DNA from: Rhyacichthys aspro
Taxonomy: Eukaryota; Chordata; Actinopteri; Gobiiformes; Rhyacichthyidae
Reading direction: 5' to 3'
DNA length: 64,000 bases
NCBI GenBank assembly: GCA_036850595.1
Contig: CM072158.1
Location: forward strand, 18,794,044-18,858,043
The notes under the pieces are model-generated. The model was not told the DNA's origin. It searched no databases and was given only the letters and a program-made list of their open reading frames with translations. Positions 23,486-35,699 of the stretch are shown here, in pieces. A program made the position numbers and the translations under genes. Positions within the stretch are counted from its first letter, which is position 1. Each line of letters starts with the position of its first letter.

Positions 23486-25350
23486 TATGTTAAATTTGAA
23501 TACTCGCATTACTGATGTTAGTGGATTAACTGCTGTTACCGCTGCTAAGTTTGTGTCAAGTCAGTAACCACTAGGACTATTACCCGCCATCTTTGAACCT
23601 TATGTGCTGTATGTATTAACTTAATTAAAAAAAGTTCAGATGTGTTTCTCCTGACATCCAGAAGACATAAATAAAAGAGACTGAATTACAGATGCACCAC
23701 TACAGCCTATTTATTTTTATTTATTAATCCATGCTCTTTTAACATATACGCCATGCATTTTTTATCTTGTGTGCCTTATTGTGTGTGCTACCACCAGTTG
23801 AGGGAGAAAGACAGAACCACATCACACCCATCATGCCTTTAAGAACCAGGTGAGATGTAAGAACGACAGGAATATGCTGCAAAAAAAACTGATACAGATT
23901 GGTGTACTGTATCTCCTGTTTCTATTTTAAGTAGTTAACTGTCGTCTAGTAGATAAGTCAACAGTTGTTAATAACCCGAAAAACAAGTCCATGTATTGTG
24001 TGTTGTATTTTGTTTTTGGGATGAGCTCACTCCCTGTTCATCGTCTCAGTCACAGAGCACAACATTAATGACTTCCGTGTTCCATCTGTCTCCTGCCTCT
24101 GCTTCACTGTAGCAGATAAGCCAAACAGGTTTGTTAAAGACTCGGCGCTCACGTCATTGTTTTTCCTCCCGTTTCCCGTACGTCTTTGTTTGACTCGACT
24201 ACTTTCCACTGATAAAGCCCGAAACATTTGGGAGCTGCCGAGTGAAGAGTGATGTCCTTCAGAAATGCAGCAAACTGAATTCACTGTTTACGAGTGTGAT
24301 CAGTGACTGCAGAGTTTTCAAGGACGCTACTTTTTCCTACTTTCTGCTCTATTTATTGGTGCAGCACTTTCACTGAAAAAAGTGGACTAATAATGTTGGA
24401 CCTCTTTCTATTAAGCTTTCTATTTTGTCTGTATGTTTCCTGAAGTTAATATATTTACAAGAACGTCACATTTGGAACGTCACAGCCATAAAATTAGGTG
24501 TTTGCAGCAACTGATACTGTTTTATAAATGAAAGAGAACAACAGAAAACCTGAAAAGGGTGGCTTTGAGGAGTTCAAATAACTTAGGGTCTTGTTCACAA
24601 TAAGAAGACTGACAGATAGACTGGCAAATCGAAGCATTGTTAATTTACTGGTCTGTAAATTTATACATACATTAGATATAAACATACACTGCCACTGAAA
24701 CCACAGTTAATGATCCAAAACAAAAAGGCTGTTTGGTTCTAACCTCACAAAGTCCTTCATACTTTAGTAGTCTATTTACAAAATACATGTTCAAGGAATA
24801 ACAGGGTTCATCTGGTCAAGTTAGTATCACTTGGAGGGACCTAGGTTTGAATCCAGGCTTGGATCACTTTCATCAATGTCATCTCCTGTTTCTACACCAT
24901 TTTCTGTTTAACCAAGGTTCAATAAAGTCATAAGCAATCCAAAAAGAACTCTTTGAAAAATCTTCAAACAGAGATACCAACATCAAAGTTTTAGAAGGTT
25001 TTAGAAGCAGACCTGTAGGTTACATCACAACAGAAAGATGTCAATTTGAAATGTTTGTCTTTTGATGTTTTTTCATTGTATTATATTGTGGTCTGATCTT
25101 CTGTACTCAACTCCTTTTAATCTTTACTCAAGTCTTCCATCTGTTTTTGTTTTTAAATATTACTCAAAGTCTCTTTTAATGAGCCACAATTGTGTCGTGT
25201 CCTTTTATGTGCTGCACAGGTCGGCCATGTGTACCGTTTATTGATAATGACTTTTACAGACAATGCTATGTCTTCCTGTAAATGTTGGGAATCCCACTCT
25301 CTGTCATTGCAGGAACAGTTTTACTCAGACGCCCTGCCCCTCATAAAGAC
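23486..25350. other. Noncoding DNA
   Basis: No gene recognised. The minus-strand open frame at 24027-24284 (85 codons, Arg/Ser-rich) has no domain I recognise. Confidence 0.4.
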
Positions 25351-25354
25351 CACA

Positions 25355-25512
25355 TCACCATCATTAGAGAACAGTGTTTTCACAATTACACACCTTCTTA
25401 TCTTTACGATGCTCACTTTATGAGTTTCACACTTTATATTCGTCCATTCCCAGGTTTTAAACAGGTTCTTTGTTTTAGTGTGGTAAATGTAGGTGTAGGA
25501 CAGGTGTGTTCT
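25355..25512 (+). repeat. Dispersed repeat, copy 1 (partner at 28.4 kb)
   Basis: Shares, in order, ACAGTGTTTTCACA-TTACACA, CTTATCTTTA, TTTCACAC-T, and GGACAGGTGTGTT with 28426-28595. Between these blocks the copies are diverged. Confidence 0.5.
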
Positions 25513-28425
25513 CAATCAGTACATTTACATGCAGGTAGCGATTATAATTTTGAGTTTTAGTTTTAAACTGCTTGTTCTGATTGGGAGTGCAGTCATTTCA
25601 ATCTCTAAAAACTGTACTGACACACCTGGATAATGCGGTGTATTGTCGGATTACTGCTGCACGTATACAGCTTACTCTGATCAAGATCTGACACAGTGCA
25701 CTGAGCATGCTCCAGATTCAGACAATGGCACACGAACACACAGAGGAACAGATGAGAAAAACGTTAAGAGCAGTGTTTATTAGACAATTCCTCATTTTTC
25801 GACCAGCGCAGAAACATATTTTAGGTCACGCTGCCACTGGATATTCTAAAAATGCAGTCTACCACAGTTTATGATGTGTTCATGTGCTTTCAGATAGCAC
25901 AGTTGCAGAGTAGCCAAATGAACTCAACATGAGCTTGCCAAAGATGCATTTTCCCCCAAGAGGTTTGGCACAGCACTGTGTCCAGGAAAAAGGTGTCTGC
26001 TACGGAAAAAATAAGACAGTTATGTTTTTCTAGGAGACAATTTTTGTAGGCAAAAAATCATTGCCTTTAGCTAAGCTGGAGGTGGAGTATATCCCCATGC
26101 TGCACCAATAAACAACAGAAGAAGAGTGTTTCTGGTTTATTCCCATTTTCCTGAAATATGACGGGTTTTTGTGTTTTTCCTTTTTCCGTTTCCATATGGA
26201 ATGGTATGAACTTTACGAGAACTTTGAGACACTGGCGAAGTAAAACTGGAAACAGGTGCTGCAAATACACACTAGAGTTCCTTTGGAAAATGTACAGTCA
26301 CAATAACATTTGGATTTTTTTCTTCTTAGGCTCTTTCTATTCTAGACGCTCTTGAGAACAAGACTATTGCTTCATTGACAACTTGTTTTTTAAGTCTATT
26401 CTCAGTGTGGAATTCCTATCCTCCGATCAACAGACAACAATGTTAAGCTTCACCTTTAATTAAGAATATCACACTTTTGGAACCAAAAGCCTGAGTTTAA
26501 AGTTTAAATCTTGTTAAAGGTATATTTGATTTGGAAGATTTGTACGACCCAAGCTGTAAAAAAAACACAAATATCATCAAAGCTGTTATTTTAATATCAT
26601 GATCCGTATCTATTTCTATTAGCACTAGGTAGGCTGCCATTTAGACAAAGATTATTGTTTTATTCTCTGAAAAACCAGCCTCTTCTTGAAATACCTGGGA
26701 CAGCTTGAGTCAGATTTGTTTGGGAACATCAAGCACAGTAGGCTATAATTTCTGCTGCCATAAAACATTAAACCGTGTCCTGTGTGTAGTATAAATACTA
26801 GGAATTGTTAACATATAAACTGTCTTCTCTCTGTGAGGCTAAAGTATCAGTGGATATTGTTCCTCTGCCTCTGGGCACAGACACAGTGCTCTCCCACAAC
26901 ACATTATGTAACTGTTTGTTTTACTGGCCTCTCTGTGCTCCACACACATTCGGAGCAGCGCTGCTGTTGGCTCTATAAAAGGCCAGGGCCATGGTACTGA
27001 CAAATTTTGGTGGTGAACAGGACGGGGGCTACTGTCACAGCATGCACAAGCTGTTAGTGTCAAACATAACGGCACAGCACTGGCAGCTCCCAAGTCACGA
27101 GCAGGATTTATTTTACAAACACAGCAAAAGAAAAGGTTGTGGATAAAAGTCATATTTAAGGGGACTGTATATTTTGCAGTTAGTTGTTAGTACAGTGAAA
27201 TGGTACCACATACCAATACTAACACATTTACTTTTCACGTTTCATGCATTTATGTAATCTTGTTTTGGCACTGATTTGGATTACAAAATGCTGTTATGTG
27301 ATTAAACTTTTTTTTTCCCCCTCAAATGCATAATATAATATACATATATATATACTCTCCATTTAAGTTGGTCTACTTAACAGGAAAAACATGTTTATTA
27401 GGCCAATACTACTGGGTCACCGTACATTGTCATTACAAACCAGGACTTGGCTTGACTTGACCTTTTGTCCAGCCTAAAAGTTTACTTTTTAAAGGTCATA
27501 TTGTGGAGATATCTATAAAGCAATCTTGGATTTCCACTTTTACCATCAGAGGGTAAAATACCACCAAATCAAAAGCTTTACATTTTATGGGCCAGTCTTA
27601 TCTTGAAGTTAGTTTCTATAGATTCTATATGCTCTATTTTAAACTTATATTAAATGTTAAGCATGCTTTTTTTCTACAGAAAAAAGATGTCTCTGTTTTG
27701 ACGTTTGAATATGTGTTCACCCTACATAATATTATTTGACTAGCATCCCAACAAACTATTCTTGACGTTTGCTTATGTATAAGGTTAGCTGTTTTGACGG
27801 CCTGTGTTGCTAACCAGAAAGAATTTTTTGACAGGGGGTTTCATCCTCAATTACTATGGTTATGACAAAAAAATAATATAAAAAGGGAGTGCAAGTTGCA
27901 TAATCACATCAGCAGACCAACAAGAAACCAACACAGAAAATAATACCCTAAGCTGAGCGTTTTCATCCACACATCGCATTACAGCAGTTTTGCTGCCTCT
28001 AAAGCAGATTTCTCCCTCTGTATCTCACCCTTCTGTGATGGTCAGTGACTGTGTTTACAGAGCCGGTAAAGATCAAACACGACTAAACGCTGTGTGCACC
28101 GTGTGCCGTGCCAGCAGCTTGTATCTCATCTGTTCGTTCCTGTGATGACAGGACAGTGACACTTTGATTCTGCTCCAATCTCCAGAGGAAAGCTGGCACC
28201 GACACGGCCATGTGACCCGCACAAAACCACGTCAAAACCCACTGATTCACTTCCTGTTTGGCAGCGCTGCTTCTCCCCTGGCAGACATTCCACACACGGT
28301 TCTTCACAAGTCTTATCTAAAGCCGTGACCTATGATCCCTGTGAGCGTGGCCTGTTGGTTGCAGGGCAGTGTAAACAACAGGCGTGGTGAGTCCAGGTTT
28401 ATCCTCAGGGTAAGAGGGCCTACCC
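25513..28425. other. Noncoding DNA
   Basis: No gene recognised. An isolated consensus TATA-like site (CTATAAAAGGC, 26972-26982) is followed by no supportable exon. Short (TA)n tract near 27335-27352. Confidence 0.4.
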
Positions 28426-28595
28426 TAACGTTGCTATTAGACGACAGTGTTTTCACATTTACACAACAGCTTATCTTTATGGGACTGACTTAACAGCGCA
28501 GATTTTCACACCTGACATATGCACCACTCCGTCCTCAGGCCTTTTACACCTGTGATGTTGATGTCAAAGCAGGACAGGTGTGTTTCTTGTACCAT
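28426..28595 (+). repeat. Dispersed repeat, copy 2 (partner at 25.4 kb)
   Basis: Counterpart of 25355-25512 in the same orientation; includes GACAGTGTTTTCACATTTAC and AGGACAGGTGTGTTTC. Confidence 0.5.
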
Positions 28596-28919
28596 AATAC
28601 TATTTAGAAAATGATTTCAGTCATTAAAAAAACACTAAGACTATCAACTGGAGAGACTAATTGGTCAAAAAAATGAATTTTACAACAATAATTGTAGAAC
28701 TGAAACTAAAAGTACTGAAGAACTGAATTTTGAACTTGGAAAAGCAGTAACAATGCAAATGAATTCAGTTGCAAAATATAAATTTGTTTTCAATAACATT
28801 TCAACTAATGCATTTGTTTGTTAAAATTACGCTTTGTAAATTCAGTTTTTAAAAAGCATTCATTCACCTTGAGCAATTCAGTTTGAGGACTTCAAGTCAG
28901 TTAAAGTTAAAGTTAAAGA

Positions 28920-29040
28920 CGATCAAATCAACAGGCTGCAGTGTTTTGTTCCATCTTTTCAAAAGTGGACCACACACCAAGGGCCCCGTACTGAGCCGAG
29001 CCATACCTTAAAGCTACAGTGGAAATGATGCTTAAGAGAG
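28920..29040 (+). repeat. Dispersed repeat fragment (partner at 46.9 kb)
   Basis: CTGCAGTGTTTTGTTCCATC-TTTTCAAAAG matches CTGTAGTGTTTGGCTCCACC-TTTTCGAAAG at 46.93 kb. Both are followed by a GAGC-type stretch and CAGTGGAAA (29018-29026; 47071-47079), the same order and strand. Probably a non-autonomous DNA element family. Confidence 0.5.
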
Positions 29041-29044
29041 CACA

Positions 29045-31494
29045 TGACTAGAACAAATATTGACAAATTATTAAGAAAACTGGAACTGAACCAAGTCTAA
29101 AACCCAGTCTAAAACTTTTCTTAACCTGCCTTAGCTTTAGTGTGTGTTGGGACCCACATGTCTCTATTTTCTTGGGCCCCAAGTCTCTAGAAATGCCTCT
29201 GCCACGGTTTAAAGATTGAAATTCTTTACAGATTTTTTTTCAACTTGTTTTTTTCCCCAAAAGTATAGAATTTTGAAGCCTAATGTTGTCTAGTTTTGCA
29301 CCACCATTAAGACTGTGCTAGAGCGCCAAAAAAATATGAAGATACAAAGGAGCTATTTGGCTATACAACCCAAAAGTAAAAATGTATTTAACTGTCTTGA
29401 AGCTTCCACCATAAAGATGAAAGAACATAACAGAGAGGAGTAATATTATGCAGCAGATATGTTGCCTTTGGTCTTGTCATCACTCTTTTTTTACAGATTT
29501 GCTTTGCTCTGAAGCGAACACTCTCACTTGCGGTCACAAGCAGACAGCAGGGATTTCACAAAGTCTCATTTCCATTAAGATGCAGGAAGTCTTTTTCATC
29601 TCACTATAATGAAAAAGTACAAACAAATGTCCTCTTTTCATTTGGACGCACAAAGCCCAGGCCTGACTGTAGTGGGCCACAGGGCAGGGGCGCACTGTCA
29701 GCACCCGGCCCAGGACCTGAGCGCATCACGGAGGTCCAAAGACTTCCTTAATTCACATTGCTGAACAAGTACAATGAACCTTTATGACAGACACAAGCTC
29801 AGGAGAAGGCTAATGTCCAGGGGGTCCACAGCTCTATTATTGGAGAGCACTAGAGCAAAAGGTTGAGACAAACAAGTCCTCTTTTAGAACCCAGAACTAT
29901 GATGATGTTATATAATGTACTTCATGTGTCGGTTACTGTCTCTATATATTTTATGCATGCAATATTTTAGCTTACATTTGTCTGTTGAGTGCATCCATAA
30001 GAACATTTGACTAGAAGGAAAGGTTCTTTAAAAATGCAAGAAGCAAGAAGATATAGTTGAACACTGCTGCAGGAAATATAAAAAAACACTAGAAATGTTA
30101 CAGAAAGCTACACCTTTTTCTTGCATTTTAGAGACTCGCTTTCACAAACTGCAAAAAATGTCTTGTCTCTGTCCAAACTTTACCAACAACAACATTCTAT
30201 ACAGTATAAAATAATATATATCCAATAGTAAAACCTTAAACTTCTTAATTGTGTTAATGCATGGGCAATATTTATCTGTTTCACACTGGAATAGACACTT
30301 CCTCTGCATTATCAATAGCCGTTCACTATGCTCCCTTAATGTGTGTCTATATGAACACTCCATCTGTTTTTGAAAACAAAAGGTAGATGATGATGATTCC
30401 TTTCACTTAATATTCTCAAATACAAGAAATAAAAACACATAATCTCCATTTAATATCACAAGTGTTGCTGACAGGGCAATGTAGACAACAAATACAGTGT
30501 CATCTCAAAACAAGAACCATAAAATGCTGACTTGTCTTCTTATTTGTCTGTACCTCTGAAAATGCCACACAACACATTTGCAAACATAGCTGAACTTACA
30601 GTATTTTGAACATGTGGCAAGATGGTCGCCACAGTAACGCCTCAGCAGAGATTGAGTTATAAACAAACCACCACGTAGTTTGCATGCCTTTTTAATGGAT
30701 ACAGAGCAACATGGACTTCTAACTAAGATAATACTAAAAAAGGAAATCAGTAGTTACATAGTAATCACAGCCCAAGTATATGCTGTCAGTGCACAGAGAA
30801 AAAAAAGTAAAAAAACAAAACAATTGCAACTCATGCAAAGTCACGTTTTGACAGATTAAGACTGTTTTGGAGTTCATTCCTAATGTGTGGCTTGTGTGAT
30901 GAAACCATCTGCAAGGAGGTGAATATAATCTGAATCTTAATATTATTATGCTTGACACAAATCCCCTCAAACCCCCCAAAGCACCACTTACCTTTAATCT
31001 GTGTTAACTATCCTCCTAAACAGAACAGTAAAATAGTCCTCTGCTGTCCTCTAGTGGTGTAAAACTGAACAACCGTTTGTGATCCCTGTGGAGCCACAAC
31101 TGTTTTGATTTTACCCACTTACCACTGTCCACCTTGTATTATGAAACCTGTTCCAGCTTCCAGTGCGAGGTGGGGTATATCCTGGAGAGCTAATACTACT
31201 GGCTGTATTTTCCTGCAACAGTTTAAACTCCTGCTTAAACAGAATTAGAGTTAGTTTAGTCAAGTCAGAGTCTGGCAAAGGCATGTTAGAGGGGACAAAA
31301 AGTAAGTCATCTGACATGAGAATATGGAGAACCAATATTCACTTTTAAAAATAATAATACGACATAAATAATATCAAGATGTAGCAACACGGACTAAAAT
31401 ATGACAAAAAGTCACACTAGGTCAACCTTAAGTCATCTGTATTTTCAGTAAAGGCCCAGACATATAAATGTATGACAGTAATATATAATATATT
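29045..31494. other. AT-rich noncoding DNA
   Basis: No gene or classified repeat recognised. Confidence 0.45.
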
Positions 31495-31690
31495 CAACTG
31501 TAGGTATGAGTTTGGAGACTCTGGTTGAAGAAGTGGAGAAACAGACAAACAACTGGATGGATGCTATACTGATCAACATGGACCATCCCCTGCATTGCTT
31601 TTGAACATTCAGTGAGCTGCATGAAACACCACAAGAACTGCTTCTTCCTGACTGCAATAAGACTGTACAATCAATTTAGTCTATGGAAGA
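31495..31690 (+). mobile_element. Non-LTR retrotransposon relic, RT-end fragment
   Basis: Translates on the plus strand as SLETLVEEVEKQTNNWMDAI, then LINMDHPLHCF with a stop. It is the same family as the minus-strand relic at 5.2 kb (shared GATGGATGCTATACTGA and ACATGGACCATCCCCTGCAT). A following CTGCAATAAGACTGTACAAT segment is the usual C-terminal end. Inactive fragment. Confidence 0.65.
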
Positions 31691-31694
31691 AGTC

Positions 31695-33965
31695 AGGCTA
31701 ATTAATGAAAGATTAATGAAGTTGCATTAAATCCAATGTACTGTAAAATGCTTATGTTAATCAATGTGTTAAAACTGAATATCCACTGTGTCGCTATTAA
31801 TAAGTAAAGCGATTCCAATCTAATCAGAGAGCCTGAAATGTTTTGGTTTTTTTTCCCAAGATGGTTAAATGCAAACATATTTTTTCAGTGTAATTTTGAC
31901 TTTCATTGAGTTCTAATGTATGTAACAACATTTTACACAATGCCCTTGTATTATCCTTCCGTTTCTGTCCACAAGGTGATGCTGTAGTTTTTGTTACAAA
32001 GATTACAGTTTACAAACACTGTTATCAGCTAGATTTTGATTGTTTTGATTTCAAATGAATATGCACCTGTATACACTTTTAACCACACACTACAAAAATT
32101 GATATTGTAGTTTCATAAAGTAAGAACCATACAAGTTACTGAAGTGCAGTTTCAAGCCAGTGGTTAAAAAGCACTCAATGGTTTCTCTTCGCAGTGTCAT
32201 TTTTAGAAGAAATGAAGCATAAAACAGAGCCGTTCATATTTAATGCGCAGTGTGAACGTATCCTTCCAACCCTTCTCTGACACACTGGGAAAAAAATCTC
32301 CATCTCCTCTTTAAAAGTCTGTTAAATATTGTTTTACTCAGCACAATCCAGCTTCACCGAGGCGTATCCCACGTGTATATTTTCTCACTAACCTTTCAGT
32401 TGCTGTCAGTGTTGTTCCCCGAGCAGATGAGAAACTTTGAGCAGGCCGCTGTGGGCCTCGGGGCTGTCTGCTGCAGATAAAGAACAGCACTGCTCCCTGG
32501 CTTTTCTCACAGCGCTGCTCCAAACCTGCTCCTTCTGCAGCTGCCACCATCCTTCACCACACGATGGACTCGCTGCAAGTCAGGACCAGACTCCAGTGTT
32601 AAACCACAGACGTGAGGTCATTTTTGGACCTGGGGACAGGGTTTTGTCCTCGGATAAAATATTCTTGCAGTCCAGACGTGGTTTTAGGCTTAGAGTCAGA
32701 ATTGGGTTAGGGCTAATGTTGTAATGGTTTAAAGGTGCAATGTGTAAAATGTAGTCCATCGCAAATAAAGCCATAGAACCCAGTGGAAGAAGACATTAGT
32801 TCAGTACTTCTTCCACTTTTTCCACTGGATTTGTTTTAGATAACAGCATGTCCCTGCAGGGCTACCATAGCTGTACAGTTTTGCTGTAAAGTGGTGGGCT
32901 GCTGCGAAAAAAGTGACTTAGTTAATCTACGTTTCTATGTTCTTCTAAGGATGCTAATCTTTCGGTGCAATGGTCAAATAAAACAATATAGAATGAAGAC
33001 TAATATAACTGATCAAATATTATGTACATTGATAGAACATATGGATTAAAAATAGTGTTCTTTCTTGTCATAGATTTAATGTGTACTATCTATCTAATCT
33101 AAACTCTTAGATGTGTTGTATTGAGGATAACTACTTTGTAGACAACTCTGATTTGTTCTGGCGAAGGAAAAGGAAAGTCATTCAAAGGGATGTTAACTAT
33201 TTCAGCATTCCACTCGGTATATTAGGCTCTGTATTGTTCTGGGATGAACTCTGAACTACAGTTCCAGCGTTGTGAGAGTCAGCAGGGTGGAAGCTATCCG
33301 TGCACACATTTCCTACAGTCTGTCAGCCGTTTGTTGCTCTTGGGTTGGGGTTGGGATCGGTGAGTCCCTACAGAGGCTGATTTATGACTCATTCATTTCA
33401 GATAAACAACGCCGAGCAGATCTCCTCTAATGCATCGTCCTCACCGAGGCGAGGCTGGAAGGGGTTAAAACAACTCCAGTCTGGGGCTTTCGTGGCGACT
33501 GCACTTGCGAGTGAAATCAAAATATTCTGGAATCCGTGCCTGTCAGGCCCCTGATGTACGACTTGTAATGGGATGTTTCCAGAGGCCTGTGTCCATATGG
33601 CTGCTGACACATCCAGCAACACCCACCGCCTACAGAGAGGACCCTCGCTGGAGCACATCTGGACAGCAGACTCTTATATAGGAGAGTGGGTGTATGCGTG
33701 AGGGGGACGCATGGACGATTCTACGCTAAGTGCCAGTGTGTTTACCAAACATGTCATAAGAGCTCATATATTTTCACTATAAATCAAATGACATGAGAAA
33801 ATAGTCATGTGTAAAGTAGTTCTCTTATTCAAAATTGCACAAAAGACACTGGCCTGATTTTTTTGGATGTGCTCAAAAATTGGAGATAAGCGGTTTACTA
33901 TTTTTATTACAGGCTGTGTCTCAATAAATGTTACAACCTATAGTAAGTAACTATCCAACAGGCCA
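31695..33965. other. Noncoding DNA with a GC-richer patch
   Basis: A moderately GC-rich part at 33.24-33.72 kb (33398-33658 open on the minus strand) has no domain or splice support. A short AAAGGTGCAATGTGTAAAA motif (32731-32749) resembles a common fish non-autonomous element end. No gene called. Confidence 0.4.
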
Positions 33966-33967
33966 AC

Positions 33968-34133
33968 AACCCTCCCAGATGTAGTAGGACCACCCCCAGA
34001 CGCGACAGGAACCCTCCCAGATGCAATAAGAATACCCCCAGACGCAGTAGGAACTCTCTAGATGCAGTAGCAACCCTCTCAGACACAACAAGAACCACCC
34101 AAACGCTGCAGGAACTCTCCCAGGCAGAGCAAG
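33968..34133. repeat. 21-bp minisatellite, 8 units
   Basis: Units of 20-21 bp alternate roughly between an AACCCTCCCAGATG form and an ACCACCCCCAGACG form, each ending in a GTAGG/ACAAG-like tail. More diverged than the intronic array at 57 kb. Confidence 0.85.
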
Positions 34134-34139
34134 ACCCAC

Positions 34140-35338
34140 AAATATGGCAGATTTGACCGACTTGACAGACCCATAGACCAGTCCCATAGACGAAGATACC
34201 AAAGACACGACAGAAGTTAAAGTGTCAACGCAGCTGTGGAAGTTCTTAGAGGTCTACACAGGGTTTTTGTACTGCTCTGGGGCTTCCCGGCTTTGTTATG
34301 GGCTGTAACTGCCTGCTTCATTGAGAAACGGCCTCTCCGTTTACTTAAATACCTTTATTGCTACCTTTTGATTTTAATTCAAGAAAAGATATTTTAGAAA
34401 CGCCAAAGAAAGTTGTGCATGGAATCAGATTTGTGGCTAAATGAATAACAAACACTTTCTGCGAGATGCAAACGTAAAAAGTATTAGTCAAACAAAACTT
34501 TATAAAAAATAATTTAAAGACAATAAATGCAAACTCATACAGCGAGAACCGTGCAACCAGAGGCTAACTATGGCCGTACTGTACGTGCTTAATAGACATT
34601 CCTCACCGATTTATTTCTCACTTTTCCAGTTTAGTTTTGATAATAAACAAGCTGTGTGATGAATGTGGTGTATATATGTGAACGTCTTAAACCCCTCTTA
34701 CCATTTCCCTGACTTTACAGTTTTCCTTTTTGGTTTTCACTCCAGTGCACACTTGTGAAGGTTATATATCATCACCGTTTAATTACCATCCGTAAAACAA
34801 ATGCTGAACCGCAATTAATGGCTCTACTTTTTCAGGAAAAACAGTGTCAGCTTTTTTTCTTTCTGTTAAAACAGGCTCAGAACCAAGAGATGCCCACAGC
34901 GGCGAGTTATGTGAGTTTTAGAGAGATACAATATGGCGATTATTGTCCAGACTTTTAAAGGACACTTTGTCATTCTTCTTGTTGCCCTCTTTGTGCTCTG
35001 GAGGACCGGTGAGAATGGCAGTGGTGGTCTACCTCAGGCTATGACGGCCCATTTAGCTGAGAGGATATGTTCATGGACAGCCGGGTGTGGCAGTGTTGAT
35101 TTGTACCTCTCAGAAGCAGCTGGAAGTGTGATGAATGGTGTTTCCTGTTCTATTCCAGGTGGACTTTCAGTCAAATTCTACTCATTCAGGCTGCTCTCAA
35201 GACTGCATAAACTACTACAACAAATAAATGCTCGATAAAGAAAGCTGCAAACAAAGCTAAGCTAACGTTAATGTTGCTGCAGTAAATTAATAAATACCTC
35301 TAAATATATCTGTGGAGGTTGTCAGTCATCCAGGACAT
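34140..35338. other. Noncoding DNA
   Basis: The 101-codon plus-strand open frame at 34933-35238 has a hydrophobic start but no recognisable domain or splice context; not called. Confidence 0.4.
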
Positions 35339-35340
35339 AT

Positions 35341-35414
35341 TCAAGAGAGGTTTTTCTGAAAAGGCATCATGACAAACCTATGTCCAGATGCCTTGTCAGA
35401 AAAACCTTTCTTGA
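35341..35414. repeat. Near-perfect 28-bp inverted repeat (hairpin)
   Basis: Arm 1 is 35341-35368 and arm 2 is 35387-35414. The arms pair at 26 of 28 positions around an 18-base loop. It may be the core of a small foldback element. Confidence 0.85.
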
Positions 35415-35594
35415 TCTGTAAATAAAATTTGGCCTCATAATTGGTTAAACTTGTTTCATTCTAAAATCTTGTGTACAGACATGTTTTTCCTCTGATAAAC
35501 TACGAAGGAAACTTTGAGGAAAACATATTAGCCAGTACAAAAAAGTGCAATCACTGTATAATTCCCTACATATAGTGAAAAATACACAAGGAGT

Positions 35595-35690
35595 GAGACA
35601 CAACGATCAAAATGATATTGACAATATATATTTTTGGGCTAAAAGTTGTGTGGTGCTTCTTTAAACTGACATGTATTGTCTCCCAACTGC
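35595..35690 (-). repeat. Dispersed repeat fragment (family also at 50.1 and 55.0 kb)
   Basis: On the minus strand, TTTAAAGAAGCACCACACAA then CTTTTAGCCCAAAAATA matches TTTAAGTAGCACCACAGAAC/GTTAGCCAAAAG at 50.1 kb and the corresponding block at 55.0 kb. Confidence 0.5.
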
Positions 35691-35699
35691 AGCTACTAT

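Noticed and set aside
24027..24284. 85-codon minus-strand open frame with basic, Ser-rich composition
   Set aside because: No domain or splice evidence; may be part of an unrecognised repeat but cannot be supported as a gene.
26972..27146. Consensus TATA box followed by an ATG in good Kozak context (51 codons)
   Set aside because: The ATG is only about 10 bp after the TATA box, upstream of where transcription would start, and the short frame has no recognisable feature.
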